Assembly: GCA_018287875.1 (NCBI GenBank)
Contig: JAGVVL010000022.1
Location: 4,092,001 to 4,156,000 of the forward strand
Direction of reading: 5' to 3'
Length of the DNA stretch: 64,000 nucleotides
Source: Nigrospora sphaerica
Lineage: Eukaryota > Ascomycota > Sordariomycetes > Amphisphaeriales > Apiosporaceae
In this document: positions 1 to 12,662 of the stretch, piece after piece
Layout of the letters: each line of letters begins with the position of its first letter
Numbering within the stretch: the first letter of the stretch is position 1
Position numbers and translations under genes: made by a program
The notes under the pieces: model-generated
The model's input: only the letters and a program-made list of their open reading frames with translations
Database searches by the model: none
What the model was told of the DNA's origin: nothing

Positions 1-2265
1 ATGTTACGCAATGGTGTCTTGGGCCCGACGTCACGACCGGCCGGGGGGAGGGTTCATCGAGTTTGTGGCTGGTGAGTTTAAGCTGCTGCTGTGTGTCGCG
101 CCGACGGACGGAAACTTGATTCTCAAGGCCCCGGGAGGTTGTCGTCATGGCCTGGGTGGGGCTGATGCTATGACGAGCCGGCCCCCATAATTCCCACGCG
201 GCCACCCGGCAACCCCTGGTAGATTTACCTCCTTCAGGGCTAACACCAGCACCTCCCCCGCAAAAACCTAGCACGCCAGGGGACCGTCAGGGGTCCTCTA
301 GCGCCAGGGCCCTCCGTCGCGGCCGCTTAACCGATTGATGAAGCGCCGGCGGTTCGCTACGCCCCCCCACGCGGATGGGATGCCTTTCCGCCTTCTTGGC
401 ACTCTATTGCGTCAATGCAGTGTGAACTTCGGCTGTTTCATTTACAACACCCCCTTTACCATTTGGAAAAGCATACGGATCACCTGGTCGGTTCAGTCAT
501 TAAACACAAGGGCTTGCTTGCTCGTTTGTAATGGCGCTTTTCGCCGGGCCCTAACTTGACCGTCGGAAAAGCTCGAATACAACCAAAAGACAGACGAACA
601 CTCAGTGTCAGTGTACGCAGTTCTCGCAGGCTCCCAACTCTTTGTGAATTTCATACATTTAGATGTCTCCGCAGCAGCCCGGTGGTTCCTGCTTCGCCCC
701 AAGCAAGGTGCGCCCCGTTCCGATCTGCTGGTATCAAGGTGATGGTCTTCACAGTGCTTTCATCGTCTGGCCACAATTCGCCTTTCATAACCATCCCAAA
801 CAGCTGCCCGGCAACCACACGAAACGCATCCCCGTGCGGTCGCAAGATGATGGGGATTTCGCACCCGGCAAAGTGGTACACAACGTCGCCCTCCTGGCAG
901 CTGAAGTGGGCCGGGGAAATTAGCCCGATTCGAGCGTGATGAATGCATAATGCACATCATGTAAAGTCTGCGGCTGAGCATGGCGAAACGCCTTCTCCAA
1001 ATATCATGATATCTCCAAGATATTGGTGCTTCAAGAAAGCGGTCATCGCGCTCCGAAAACTTACCCGATGGCGCCATTCTCGATTCCGAACCGAAAAACC
1101 TCGGGACGGTATGACAACTAGTTGAGTACCCAAGAAGGCAGCGCCTCTGTCCATTCAACGGGTAGAGTCATCCATGAAGGTGTTTGGTCCTCCCATAGCG
1201 TGGAAAAACGAGGCTGCAGCTTCCTGGAACCCGCGGGATACGGGCCGGACATAGTCGGGTTTCGGCAAGTCCAAGCCACGCGTGCATCAGAACTGAGTGC
1301 CGGCCGAAACTTCGGTCGGTCATGAGTGAGCTTGCAATCCAGGTACGCGAGGCTGCGAAGCAAATACTCAGTAATGCCGGCGGGGTGAAGTCCAAGTCCC
1401 TGGCTAGCAAATCCCGTGCCATCTTACGAGAGATCGCAGCCGTACTTTGGCCAAGAGAGTCGGAAATGTGTCGCATCCGATGGTTTGAATGGAGCCATGT
1501 CTGGAGTTCGGCCCCATAGCGCTTGGTAGCTGCAGTGCTTGAGTAGCCCGAGGGCCGGAAGCATCCGCCAGGCCAAGCCAGGCAACAACGCGCGATGCTC
1601 TGGAGTGCACTTCGCCCTCATGATTGCACTTATCGTCTTAGTGCTGGCTAATGCCAATGGCGTCGATCCAGTGTTCGTTCCCGCAAACGTAGGCGCAGAT
1701 GCTCGAGAGCGCCCAGGCAGTTGGGCGTGGCAAGTACCTAGCTTCGCATCATCGTAGGAGATCTCGGGCAACCCCCAGACTCATTCGGATGTGTCGTCCC
1801 AAAATTCGGCAATCATGGGAAAGATGCAGGATAGTGGAACATTGCTGCTGTGCCTGGCGGATGGATGGAAGCACTTGGCGCAAGCTGAGCTACCTCTGCC
1901 CGTTCGCAGTGTATCCACGGCGGGTTTAGCAGGCGCCGGCATAGCCTGCCGAGTGAGGTTGAGAAGAAGGGCAGTTGGCGAGCCCGAAGCCATTTCCACT
2001 TACATAAAATATGTATGTGGGAATGCCACTCAAGTCCGACTTGGAGTAGACTTTCAAAGACGAACTTTGTGGCCGAAGATGTGCGCTCAGTATGTAAAGA
2101 GGTACCTTAGATATATGCAGACCAGCGGGTACATAAGCGGCGGGCTGATCGGCAACGGCGAGCCCGGATGGAGCCAAGTACCTAGAATATATACACGAAA
2201 GCCATGGACCGTGGTAGGTGGTCACACGTGAGTTTGTACAGTCCGGCAGACGACAGCACCGCCCT
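1..2265. other. Intergenic region, no gene seen
   Basis: No open frame here has a recognisable domain, a convincing start context or a spliced continuation. The longest frames are about 130-150 codons, overlap on both strands and have mixed composition. This is the 3' flank of the lactonase-like gene that ends at 2266. Confidence 0.6.
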
Positions 2266-3585
2266 CTACTCGTCCCAGATGACGGCGCTCAGGCCGTCCT
2301 CCTGGCCGTCGCGGCCGCGCGTGGCGACCTGCAGGTTCGCGACGAGGCCGCCAATCTTTCCGGTGGCGGGGTCGCGCGCGAGCACGGCGACGTTGGACGA
2401 GGTCTGGCCGCCGACGGCGACGAGGTCGCCGGCCTTGTTGATGGCGAAGGTGCGCGGGTACCAGGTGTGGGAGTTTGTGTTCTCGACGAAGCGCAGCGCG
2501 CCCGACGCGGCGTCGATGGCGAAGGTGGCGAGCGCGTCCTTCTCGGCGCCAAACGACTGGTCGTTGCGGTTGGCGGCGTAGAGGAAGTTGCCGGCGACGT
2601 GGACCTCGGCCGCCTTGATGGGCTGGGCGCCGGCCGGCGGCGCCCGGCCCGACGCGAACGTCGACAGCGTCTGCGTGCGCGCGAGGGTCAGGCAGCCGCC
2701 GTTGCTGCCGCCCGGGTACGTCGTCGTCCACGCCGACACCGTGTTGCTGAGCTCGTTGACCGTGTACAGCATGGTGCCGGTCGTGCCGCTGCCGCGCGCT
2801 GGCTTCCACCAGGCCCCGTGCCGCGGCCCGTCGCCCGCCCCCGTCTTCGCCGCCGGGCACGCCGTCAGCTTGCCGCTCGCCGCGTCGATGCTGAAGATGC
2901 GGATCAGGTCGGCGCCCAGGTCCGGCACCAGCAGGAACTTGCCCGTCGGGTCCGTGATGGCCGAGTGCGGGTGCGGCGCATTCTGGCGCGACTTGACCGG
3001 GCCCGGCCCCGACATGGTGAACTTCTCCTTCTGCAGGACCTGCGTGCTGGATGACAGGGGTAGCTTGTAGGTGGTGATGGTGGACGGGTCGCTAAAAGGA
3101 GGGGGGGGGGGGGCGACATCAGTACCGACCCGTAAAGCCAAGCATGGGGAGGTGGTAAAGGGGGCGCTGAATGGGGTATCTGCTTACTACTGCGATGTGG
3201 CCAAGAAGCCTTTCCCGTCCGAGCCGCCGTAGAGCCAGCCGTGGACATCGCCGCCGCTCGACTTGGCCGAGCCCTTGGCCTTCAGGCCGCCGTCGTTGGC
3301 GACGGAGAAGGAGGCGACGACGGGGCTGCCGCCCCAGGCAGCCGAGCCCTCGTCAACGCAGTAGACGGTGCCCGAGGCCGAGTCGAGCTGCAGCCAAGCG
3401 GGCATGCTGCCGCAGCCCCCGATCGAAGAGATGACGGCCAAGGTGCCGTTGCCCGCGCCGCCGCTGGGCGCCGTGTACGACAGCGAGAAGATCTTGCCCG
3501 TGTAGTGCGAGACAAGCAGGTTGGCGCCGAGGACGCCCGGCAGCAGGCCCGCGCCCGCCGCCGCAATCTGAGCAAGACGCACCAT
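2266..3585 (-). CDS. Secreted lactonase-fold beta-propeller protein (carboxymuconate cyclase / 6-phosphogluconolactonase-like)
   Basis: Two exons, 3188-3585 and 2266-3091, joined over a 96-base intron (GTAAGC donor, TTTTAG acceptor), give 407 residues. The first 20 residues form a hydrophobic signal peptide, so the product is probably exported. The body shows repeated beta-propeller blades, with an N-terminal SHYTGKIFSL-type blade, PHPHSAITDPTGKFLLVPDLGAD near the middle, and a typical VIWDE C-terminal end. This matches fungal members of the lactonase, seven-bladed beta-propeller family (PF10282 type), often named 3-carboxymuconate cyclase. Enzyme activity and substrate are not shown by the sequence; the cyclase name is by family only. 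The intron contains a 13-base G run on the + strand (a C tract just upstream of the acceptor). It stands alone; the next gene (AA7 oxidase) is 1.7 kb away on the other strand. Confidence 0.85.
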
Positions 3586-5318
3586 CGTGAGCGTATGAGG
3601 ACTTGTTACTCCTTTCCTTGGGCCACGCCGGATACGAGTTCAGGAAGCAGATGACGGTCCAGAAAAGCCGGGCCGCATTCCACTTAAAGGAAAGACATCG
3701 AGGCTCACCTGGGATCTGTCCCCCAGGTCAAGGGGTCAGCGGCGCTCCCTGTGGGAGAGTGGCCCGCTGAGGTGCCCCCGGTGCCGCTCGTCGACTCAGA
3801 TGGCCCTCGTCCCATATGGGAGCAACTAATGGCGGCTGGCAAAAAGGCTTGTCAACTTCAAACGCGAGCCGACGATACTTGGCCGCGCTAAGCCGGGCAG
3901 TCTGCGGTCCATGCTGATCTTAGCTGCCGGTTGCAACGGGACTTGCCAGACGTCGCTCCGAGCACCTCAAAACGGTTAAGAGCCGCGGAGGGCCATCCCG
4001 TTAGTTCAGATGAGGCATCCGAGATATCACTATGGGGTTTAGTGCGTTTGTTAATGGGCCCAAAGTGGTGTTTTAGGCTAAATGCCGGGCCCTAGTCGCT
4101 GTGCGTACGCGTGGGTCACGCCTGGATGCCCCCTGTTCCTAGCCGTCAGCCAACTAGGGGGAAGCAAATTCTCGGATCTGGCAGTGGGATCACGCCGGAG
4201 ATCTGCTGAGTACCATCCAGTCAGCCTCTCTCCTTATGAAGCGGGCCCCCGCGATATATGCCAAACCATATGCCGGGCCCTGCAATTCCCCGACGGCGCT
4301 TGGCGGACGCCGCGTTTCTCTCAGTCTCTCTCGTGTGCCCGAAGCCGACGAAGTCGTTGGGTTCTGCACGGTATTTGCCAACCATCCTATTTGCCCACTT
4401 TAGTTTCACCGCAGCTGGAGAACCTACATATTTCGTACGTCCCCGTCTCAGCGGGACCTCACCCGCGTGTTGGCTGCGGCGTACGACACTAACTCGCTGG
4501 CCAGAGCCCGCCGGCTTGGCTCAGTCTCACGAGCCTCTTCTCCTTTGGAAGAAGGAGGCTGCTGTGCCGATCCGCCAGTCCCATTCCACCTGACCGCGCA
4601 ATTAATATGCATGCCATTCTTGGCGGTGCCAGACTTCGGGCACATACCGTCATCACTTGGCGTCGCTCGGCTGCCGGGCTCAACGGCCGCCAGTGAAGAG
4701 ATGAACCTCCGGCTGGAGTCCAGGAGGTACTCAATCTCAAGTTCCGCGCCGGCGCGTCCTAATGAGAAAGGGGCTGCACTCGCCTTATTGTCCGCACTAC
4801 GTACGACCCAGGCCGGATCAGTCGGGCCTGGTCGATCTGCCTGGCCTGTCGGGGCGGGAAGACCTTGCCCGACTGTGACCGGAAACAGACAGGGTGGTGG
4901 CTTGGCAGGAACCACGTTTGTTTTCTCGGCATCAACCACCGCAACACCTAGATTGGGGCCCCGCGGTGGCCACCTTCTCGCCGTCATGATGGAAGAAGGA
5001 CCATGCCGTGGCAGCCAAGGCGGCCAACGGGGCCATGCGAGCCAAGATAAGCCTGCAATGCCTGGCGGCTGAATGCTTGGCGGCATCTCATATACAACAG
5101 TTAATATTCTCCCGGATGGGCTGTCCGCTCTTCCACGAATCGTAAGACCAACATCTGTTGCCTTGGGCTTGCTCGTCTTGAAAAGCACCGAGCGTTGCCG
5201 GAAGGTCGACGAAGAAGGCCATCACCAGGCCGTTGTCCACCACCCTTACCTTCTTCAGCCCCAAGCCCGCCCATTACTGCCGCCACTAGACCACGTGCTC
5301 ACAGTCTGATCAGTTGTC
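3586..5318. other. Intergenic region between two divergent genes
   Basis: Shared upstream region of the lactonase-like gene (-) and the AA7 oxidase (+). Frames of about 200-246 codons at 4448-5188 on both strands overlap each other and show no domain, so I treat them as chance open frames. No regulatory motif was identified with confidence. Confidence 0.5.
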
Positions 5319-6955
5319 ATGCTGTACCACCACAGGGTTGCCCTATGGCTGGGACTGGCCGCGGGACTCGCCCGGGGGGCCACCCTTAGCAGGCGTGCCG
5401 CGATCGACGACTGTCTGGCGGCGGCTAAAGTGCCGACGGATAAGCCCGGCTCGGACGACTGGAAGGCGGACACGCTGCCCTTCAACGACCGCATCCACTT
5501 CACCCCGGCGGCCGTTGCCGTGCCGACCACCATCGAGCAGATCCAAGCCGCCGTCAAGTGCGCGGCGCAGACGGGCAATGTGAAGGTGACGCCCAAGTCT
5601 GGCGGCCACAGCTACGCGTCGCTGGGCCTCGGCGGCGAGGACGGCCACCTGGTGGTCCAGCTGGACCGCATGTACAACGTCTCGCTCAACGCCGAGACCA
5701 AAATCGCCACGGTGCAGCCTGGCGCCCGCCTGGGCCATGTTGCCACGGAGCTGTGGAACCAGGGGAAGCGCGCCATCTCGGCGGGCACCTGTCCGGGGTA
5801 CGTCTCGTCCGGAAAGAAGCCCCCGCTTGTGGGTGTGCTATGTAGCTAACGAGCACGGGGTGACAGCGTGGGAGTGAGCGGCCACGCGCTGCACGGCGGG
5901 TTCGGCATGAGCTCGCACAAGTACGGGCTCGCGACGGATTGGATCGTAGGGATGAAGGTGGTGCTGGCGGACGGCAGCCTCGTGCAGGCGTCGGCGACGG
6001 AAAACGCCGAGCTGTTCTGGGGGCTCAAAGGGGCCGGATCCAACTTCGGCATCGTGGCATCATACGAGTTTGACACGTTCGCGGCGCCGGCTGAGGTGAC
6101 GTACTTTAGCATGCCGTTCCGCTGGAACGTGACGACGGCGCGCGGCAACCTGGCGGCGCTCGAAGCGTACGCGCGCGACACCATGCCCGCCGACCTCAAC
6201 ATGCGTATGTTCACCTCGGGCTTCTCTTCCCAGCTCGAGGGCATGTTCTTCGGCGACGTCGCCGGTCTCCGCACCGCCCTCGCGCCGCTGCTCAACGCGA
6301 CCACGCCCGCGCTGCGCATCGCCCAGGCCGTCAACACCACCTGGATGGACGCCTTTGCCCACTACGCCAACGCGCCGACGGACCCAACGCACCCGTACAA
6401 AACGGTTAGTGGTGTATCCCTATAATGTGACGCGGTCAGATGCCCGAGTACTGACACACGATACACTACCCACAGCAAGAGACGTTCTATTCAAAGAGCC
6501 TGACGCTCAAGTCGCTCGAGGGCGAGGCCGGGGACAACTTTGTCGACTACTGGTTCGGGCACACGCAAGACAACCGAAGGTCGTGGTGGCTACAGCTCGA
6601 CGTGCACGGGGGTCGGAACTCGGCCGTGAGCCACGGGCCACGGGCGAAGCTGTCGTCTTATGCGCACCGCGAGTCGCTGTGGCTGATCCAGTTCTACGAC
6701 CGCGTGTACGCGGGCGCATATCCGGCGACGGGCTTCGGCTTCCTCGACGGCTGGGTCGCCAACGTCACGCGTCCGCTCGCCCGCGCCGACTGGGGCATGT
6801 ACATCAACTACGCCGACTCGCGCCTCAGCCGCGACGACGCCATGCAGAACTACTGGGGCGGCAACCTTGGCCGCCTCCAGGCCCTCAAGGCCGACGTCGA
6901 CAAGAACCAGCGCTTCTACTACCCCCAGGCCTTCCCGCCCGCCAAGTCGCCGTAA
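5319..6955 (+). CDS. Secreted FAD-linked oxidase, berberine-bridge / glucooligosaccharide oxidase type (AA7)
   Basis: Three exons (5319-5797, 5867-6404, 6476-6955) give 498 residues, the usual size of AA7 oxidases. Introns of 69 and 70 bases have GTACGT and GTTAGT donors; the first has a GCTAAC branch site. Residues 1 to about 20 form a signal peptide. The FAD-binding fold carries both flavin-linking residues of bicovalent enzymes: His97 in SGGHSY and Cys158 in [16 protein letters not shown], a motif rebuilt exactly by splicing intron 1. The C-terminal berberine-bridge segment ends with a [12 protein letters not shown] motif, as in the family (NYYG.N..RL nearby). Known members oxidise oligosaccharides or other alcohols with oxygen, releasing hydrogen peroxide; the substrate here is unknown. 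Secretion and fold fit a plant-polymer-degrading role, but AA7 enzymes also occur in secondary metabolism. Confidence 0.93.
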
Positions 6956-7785
6956 GAGTTCCAACCGGGGTGAAAAGGGGAGGCGTTGTTGGGAAGGAGG
7001 AAAGCGACCCTTGGATGGGGGAGGCATGGGTGGTTGCGGCTGCCATGGAAGTTCAACTAGACCATCAATATTCAACTGTATATACTTGCCAAACCGGAAA
7101 CATACCTTGAAATTACATTACTTGTTGACAGGGCTGCATGTTACTCCCCTGTGTCCAGTATGAACTGGATGTGGCCTCCTCGTTCGAGCCTAGCTCATCC
7201 AGCTCCGTAGATGCAAGGGACGCTAGGATGGAACGAAGTGATGCGTCGATTGGGCAGGCCCGTGGCTACTCTCAGCGACGAGGGAGACCGTGCTGTCCGG
7301 GTTGTTGTAGTAATTAAATCCTGAAATGAAGTACCAAATCAAGCTCAGCCCGTATTGCAATCCTGGCGCCATGCACCCCACGATATGTGAGATGCGGGCA
7401 TGAAGAAGACACTTGGGTGTGCAGTACGCAGGCATGTGGCTGTGTGTCTGGGGTTCGAAAAAGGCAGTGCAGGCCATTTGATCCATTCGCTAGTGATGTG
7501 CGTCAGGTTTACAGTTGGGGAGTACATCTTCGTAGGCAGTGCAGAACAGCAGGAGCGCTCGTGCCCCAGTGGAACCGTGCCGTCTGCCTTGGCCCTGGCT
7601 CCTTCCATACCAACCAAAACCCGGGGTGTGTGCATACAACTAACAGTAGGAACTATGCCGGCAACCGTGGTGAATGGAAAAGATGATTGCGCGGCAGAAC
7701 ATGTCATCTGTTTTCTCCACATCGTCGATTACGTCCTTGACTGTCCGTCTGGCCACACCCGCTGTCCTGCTTTGAGAGCCCTCCG
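6956..7785. other. Intergenic region, no gene seen
   Basis: Spacer between two + strand genes: 3' end of the AA7 oxidase and 5' region of the PLD-like gene. Short overlapping frames at 7345-7789 on both strands have no domain. Confidence 0.5.
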
Positions 7786-9384
7786 ATGAGCCTCCCTCCT
7801 GTTTTTGTCGAGCCCTGGAAGCGCCGTCTGCACCCCCAGAATGGCGATGACGTCGCGGCTGGCGGCAGCGCTGCTGCTGCCACCCCCGAGTTTCCCGACT
7901 ACCACCAGGGCAAGCCCGAGATGCTGATATCGTCGGCGACCGTCCACTCGTTCCAGCTGGGAACCGGTGCGTCCATCTACACGCAGTCGCTGCTGCCGGC
8001 GCTGCTAAGGGCGCGGCACGAGGTCGTCCTCGTGACCTGCTTCTGGGCCGACTCCGACACGCTCAGGGCCCTCCGGCAGGCCCTGGAGCAGCTGGCCGAG
8101 ACGCGAAGCCAGCTCCTGCGCGCGCAGGCGACCAACGGTGGTGACGGTGCCGGCAGTGACCCGGACGAGGAACCACTGGGGCCGCTGCGCATCCGCATCG
8201 GCTTCTCCTCACGCTCCCTTTTCCAGAAGCTGTTCCACACCGGCTCCCGCCAGGGCTACGTCTACCCACCCGCCGCCTGGCCGTCGCAGCTGGGCCTCCC
8301 GTCGCAGGAGACGTTGGAGGCTGCCGCCATCGACCTGCGCGTCAAGAGCCTCTTCTTCCTTCCCTTCAGCGTCATGCACCCCAAGTTCTTGATCGTTGAC
8401 CGTCAGAGGGCCTGGTTGCCGAGCTGCAACGTGAGTTGGGAGCCGTGGCTCGAGGGCTGTGTCGAGATCTCCGGCCCAGCCGTGGCGGGCTTGGTGCAGT
8501 TCTACCAGAGCGTTTGGGACGCGGAGACAGCCGATTTCGGGTTGGATAGTCAACGCAGCCGGCAGAACATGGTGGTTGATTCTAGGCCTTCTTCGTCGGC
8601 TACGCCTCGCGTGTCCGCAGCTGGCCTCGTCGGACTGACGTCGATCCAGAGCCCGGCCACCCGATTCACGCCTCTTGCCTTTTCTGACGTCCCCATGGTT
8701 TGGTTGCCCTCGTCACATCATCGAAACCCAAGATTCCGCTGGCTCCCATGGCTGGGGCAAACCGCGCCGCCCGCGACTCCCCTAAATGCTGCCTTGCTGC
8801 AACTTTTGGAAATGGCACAACATTCCATCTATATTCAGACGCCAAACCTCACAACAAACTCGGTGATGGACGGCATCATCGATGCCTCGGCGAGGGGCGT
8901 AGATATCAAGATCGTGACGGGCAAGAACATGATGTTGCTGGAGCAAATCGTCACAGCCGGCACCACGACCTCGCTCTGCCTCAAGTCGCTGATCCGACGC
9001 CACAGACAGTTGGTCAGTGCTTCGCATCGCCGCATAGTGGCCCCGGATGGGGACGACAACGCGATGGGAAACGGGGCGGACATCGACCTCGAGGCAGGCC
9101 GACTCCCGCCCGGTAACCTCACAATCTCCTACTTCCACCCGGATGGAAACAACCTCGCCAGAAATGCGCCTGAGGAGCCCGTGCAGTCTCACATTAAGTT
9201 GACCATTGTGGACGGCGAGTACACAGTCCTTGGGTCAGGGAACCTTGATCGCGCAAGCTGGTTTACTAGCCAGGAACTTGGCATCCTCTTCCGCTCGACC
9301 TCATTCGCCCGCATCGTCAGTGACAACATTGAAGACGTCCTTAAAGGCAGGACCGCTGTATTATACGACTCCAAGAGCACATGA
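7786..9384 (+). CDS. Phospholipase D-like protein with two HKD motifs
   Basis: A single uninterrupted 532-codon frame starting at an ATG. Two HxKxxxxD motifs are visible: His198 (HPKFLIVD) and His469 (HIKLTIVD). The second is followed by LGSGNLDRAS, the canonical GSxN extension. In the first, the Gly of GSxN is replaced (PSCN). Two HKD motifs in one chain is the standard arrangement for the PLD superfamily active site, where the first His attacks the phosphodiester. There is no signal peptide or membrane segment, so it is probably intracellular. It lacks the PX/PH domains of the large eukaryotic PLD1 type and resembles short fungal PLD-domain proteins and cardiolipin-synthase-like enzymes. 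Substrate (phospholipid or nucleic acid) cannot be told from sequence. Confidence 0.88.
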   Translation: MSLPPVFVEPWKRRLHPQNGDDVAAGGSAAAATPEFPDYHQGKPEMLISSATVHSFQLGTGASIYTQSLLPALLRARHEVVLVTCFWADSDTLRALRQALEQLAETRSQLLRAQATNGGDGAGSDPDEEPLGPLRIRIGFSSRSLFQKLFHTGSRQGYVYPPAAWPSQLGLPSQETLEAAAIDLRVKSLFFLPFSVMHPKFLIVDRQRAWLPSCNVSWEPWLEGCVEISGPAVAGLVQFYQSVWDAETADFGLDSQRSRQNMVVDSRPSSSATPRVSAAGLVGLTSIQSPATRFTPLAFSDVPMVWLPSSHHRNPRFRWLPWLGQTAPPATPLNAALLQLLEMAQHSIYIQTPNLTTNSVMDGIIDASARGVDIKIVTGKNMMLLEQIVTAGTTTSLCLKSLIRRHRQLVSASHRRIVAPDGDDNAMGNGADIDLEAGRLPPGNLTISYFHPDGNNLARNAPEEPVQSHIKLTIVDGEYTVLGSGNLDRASWFTSQELGILFRSTSFARIVSDNIEDVLKGRTAVLYDSKST

Positions 9385-10736
9385 CGGGCTTTTCTCCGGC
9401 CATAGTATCATGCCACCCACTGTCTGGCCGTCCACCAGCCATTGTACCCTGTGTGCGTCAATGGCGTCCACAGCCTGCCGATAGATACAACCTGTTCGCT
9501 GGCAAGGACAATAATGTGAATTGAACGCAATCCTGCGGCTGGGCGATACCCAAAGGGAGGGATTACTTGGTGATCGCCGGGCTGTGCCCAGCCGCACGCA
9601 GGATCACTCTGCCTTCTCGGTTGCCTAGAGGAGCGAAGCGAGACACAAGCTTACCATGACGAGCCAGGCTCAAAGCTTTTGTTGCGCCCGGGCGCCACTC
9701 CATAGCCCGCTTTCAAAACACCGGGGACCCTGTTCCCCCACTGTTCCGGCCATTACAATACAAAATGACATTGGACCCAGATCAGCTTGGAACGTTTCTA
9801 CTGTGGTGCGGAGGCTGACATACCCCGGCGCTTGGCCATACGCCGTTTACGAGCCAGCAGCACACGACCAATCGGTCTGTATAACCGAGGCTAGATTGCG
9901 CCACCTTCGCCCAAAGCCATTACCGATTGCCCAGAGAATCGAACAGGTGGTGTGGATAGTGATCGACTCCCCCACGCCCTAGTTTTCGCTCTGGACTATA
10001 CCTGCTTGCCTACACTCCACACCGCCTGCTGCTGCCCTCACTTGACCAAGCCGTCACTCGAAGGCCTGAAAAGGGACCGAAGAGGGAGCTCCGTTACCAG
10101 CTCTCAAGCTCGGGCATGCCAGCGGCCATATCGAGTTGACGGTGGTCGGATACCTCAAAGGTCTGGGGAGCCTAAACCTATTCGAGGCGCTGGGACTCGG
10201 CCGGATCTCACGTCTAGTCCATCTGATTATCACCACCAGTCATACACAATAGACGGACCTAATACGCCGGTGCAACGTGCAACGGCCCAACGCCGCTGAC
10301 GGGACGTAACTGACACCCGCGACCTTGACAAAAGCTTAGCAGGGTTCAGCTTCTCGGTCACTATGGGTCTGGAATCGTTTCAGGAGCCAAGGCTCTGGGT
10401 CAACTTGGCAAAACCGCCCCTCAGATACTCATATGCAAGGCTAGCCAATGGCAGGTGGTTAAGATTTTCCTATCTGCGTCTCCTTGCGACCCGCGAGCGT
10501 AAAGACGATGTACAGTCTCGCAGTCTGCCTGACCCCCGTCAGAATCGGGAGGGTTTGACCACTTTTCGGCCCATCTGGGTAGCGTAAAAGCGCTAAGTCT
10601 CCCACAGAATCAGTTGCGCTCTTTCTCTCTTTTGACTCAAACATTGCGCCGAGTCAAGCGTCGGACTCCCAACAACTCCTTCCCGTCGCTTACTGCCACC
10701 TGGGCCGTATAGCCACCGTCGTGCCGCCGTCCCGAC
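9385..10736. other. Intergenic region, no gene seen
   Basis: Promoter and 5' leader region of the amino-acid permease gene that starts at 10737. Only short, unsupported frames are present. Confidence 0.5.
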
Positions 10737-12662
10737 ATGGCTTCTACCGGTATTGACTACGGCAAGTCGCCTGGTGTCTCCTCGAGTGGCCGGAACGTCT
10801 CCGACCCCGAGAAGATCGCGTACGACGATGGCGCGGGTCCCCGGCCTTCTCAGTTTGATGGCCGAGTTGACCAGACGCACCGCCAACTCAAGTCGCGCCA
10901 CATCCAGCTCATCGGCATCGGCGGTACCATCGGGACCGCCTTGTACGTCCAGATCGGCAAGAGCCTGCTTCAAGGCGGGCCCGCGAGCCTCTTCCTCGCT
11001 TTCACGCTTTGGTGTTCGGTGATTCTGGCCGTTACGATGTGCATGGCCGAGATGGTGACCTATCTGCCCATCTCGTCGCCCTTTATTCGCTTTGCCGGCC
11101 GCTGGGTCGATGAGGCCTTTGGTTTCGCGACCGGCTGGAACTTCTTCATCTTCGAGGCCGCTCTCGTGCCCTTCGAAATTACGGCCTGCAACGTGATTAT
11201 CCACTTTTGGAGCGACGCCGTGCCCGCCGGCGCCATCATCGCCATTGTGCTTGTCCTGTATGCTCTGATCAACGTGCTGGCCGTCAAGTGGTACGGGGAG
11301 AGTGAGTTCTGGGCCGCGCTCGGCAAGGTGTTGCTCATCGTCGGCTTGATCTTGTTCACGTTCGTCGTCATGCTCGGAGGTCAGTATTGGATCCCTGCCA
11401 CGTGCCTGTCCGTCCCTCAGCGTGGCTATGCATGCGAGATTGATGATGTGACTCTCTCATCCTTTGCGGCGCACTTGCCTTCTGTGTTGGGTCCGGTTCC
11501 GACACCACGGACCCGGGTGCTGTATCGCCGGATCTTGGACTAACGCTCACGCGTGACACGCAGGCAACCCCAAGCACGACCGGTTCGGGTTCCGGTACTG
11601 GTATGAGCCCGGGGCTTTTGCCGAGTTCTACACCGTGGGCAACCTGGGGCGGTTCATGGGCTTCATGCAGTGCCTGATCCAGGCGTCTTTTACCATCGCG
11701 GGCCCCGACTACGTGTCAATGGCGGCAGGCGAGGCCGAGAACCCGCGGTACGTGATGCCGCGGGCCTACAACGCCGTCTTCTACCGGCTCACGACCTTCT
11801 TCATGCTGGGCGCGCTGTGCGTCGGCATCCTGGTTCCGTACGACAACGAGGAGCTGGCCGAGGCCTTCAAGTCCAGCAAGCCGGGCGCGGCGGCGTCGCC
11901 CTACGTTGTCGCCATGAACCGGCTGGGCGTGCCGGTCCTGCCGCACATCGTCAACGCCATGGTGTTGACGGCCGCCTTCTCGGCTGGCAACAGCTACGTC
12001 TACTGCGCGTCGCGCTCGCTGTTCGGACTCGCCCTCGAGGGCAAGGCGCCGCGCTTCCTGACGGTCTGCCTCCCCAACGGCGTGCCCATCTACAGCGTCC
12101 TCGTGGTGCTGCTCGTGGCCCTGCTGGCCTTCCTGCAGGTCAGCGAGGGCTCCGCCAAGGTGCTGCAATGGTTCGTCTCGCTCGTCACGGCCTCGCAGCT
12201 CATCAACTTCGCCTCCATGTGCGTCACGTACCTGGCCTTCTACCGCGCCCTTGCGGCCCAGAACATCGACCGCCGCTCCCTGCCCTTCACGGCGCCCCTG
12301 CAGCCCTACCTCGCCTACTACGCCCTCTTCGCCACCTTCGTCATGGCCTGGGTCGGCGGCTACACCGTCTTCCTGCCCGGCCGCTGGAGTGTGCCCGACT
12401 TCCTCTTCTCCTACATGATGCTCTTCATCTTCCCCTTCCTCTACGGCGCCTGGAAGCTCGTCCGCCGCACGCGCCGCGTCCGCCCCGAAGTCGCCGACCT
12501 CCGCCAGGACCTCGACGCCGTCGAGGACTACACGCGCAACTTTGTGTCCGTGCCCGCCAAGTACGTTTGTCGTCGTCTCCCTTTATGCCTCCCTCCACTC
12601 ATATCGCTGACTATGGCATCAGAAACGGTTTCGTGAGGATCTTGGATGTGCTATTCGGCTGA
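10737..12662 (+). CDS. Amino-acid permease, fungal YAT family
   Basis: Three exons (10737-11379, 11564-12560, 12623-12662) give 559 residues, the normal size of yeast-type amino-acid transporters. Intron 1 (184 bases) has a GTCAGT donor and a GACTAAC branch region; intron 2 (62 bases) has GTACGT. Joining intron 1 rebuilds LGGNPKHDRFGFRYW, a conserved stretch between membrane helices in fungal permeases. The N-terminus has the family signature around residues 50-75 (SRHIQLIGIGGTIGTALYVQ), followed by about 12 hydrophobic helices. The last exon has only 12 codons. It is expected to be a plasma-membrane proton symporter for amino acids; which amino acids is not determinable. It converges with the DUF2293 gene, with 254 bases between the two stops. 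Confidence 0.94.

Noticed and set aside
4448..5188. Minus-strand ORF of 246 codons and an overlapping + ORF of 201 codons
   Set aside because: No domain and mutual overlap; likely chance open frames in GC-rich DNA.
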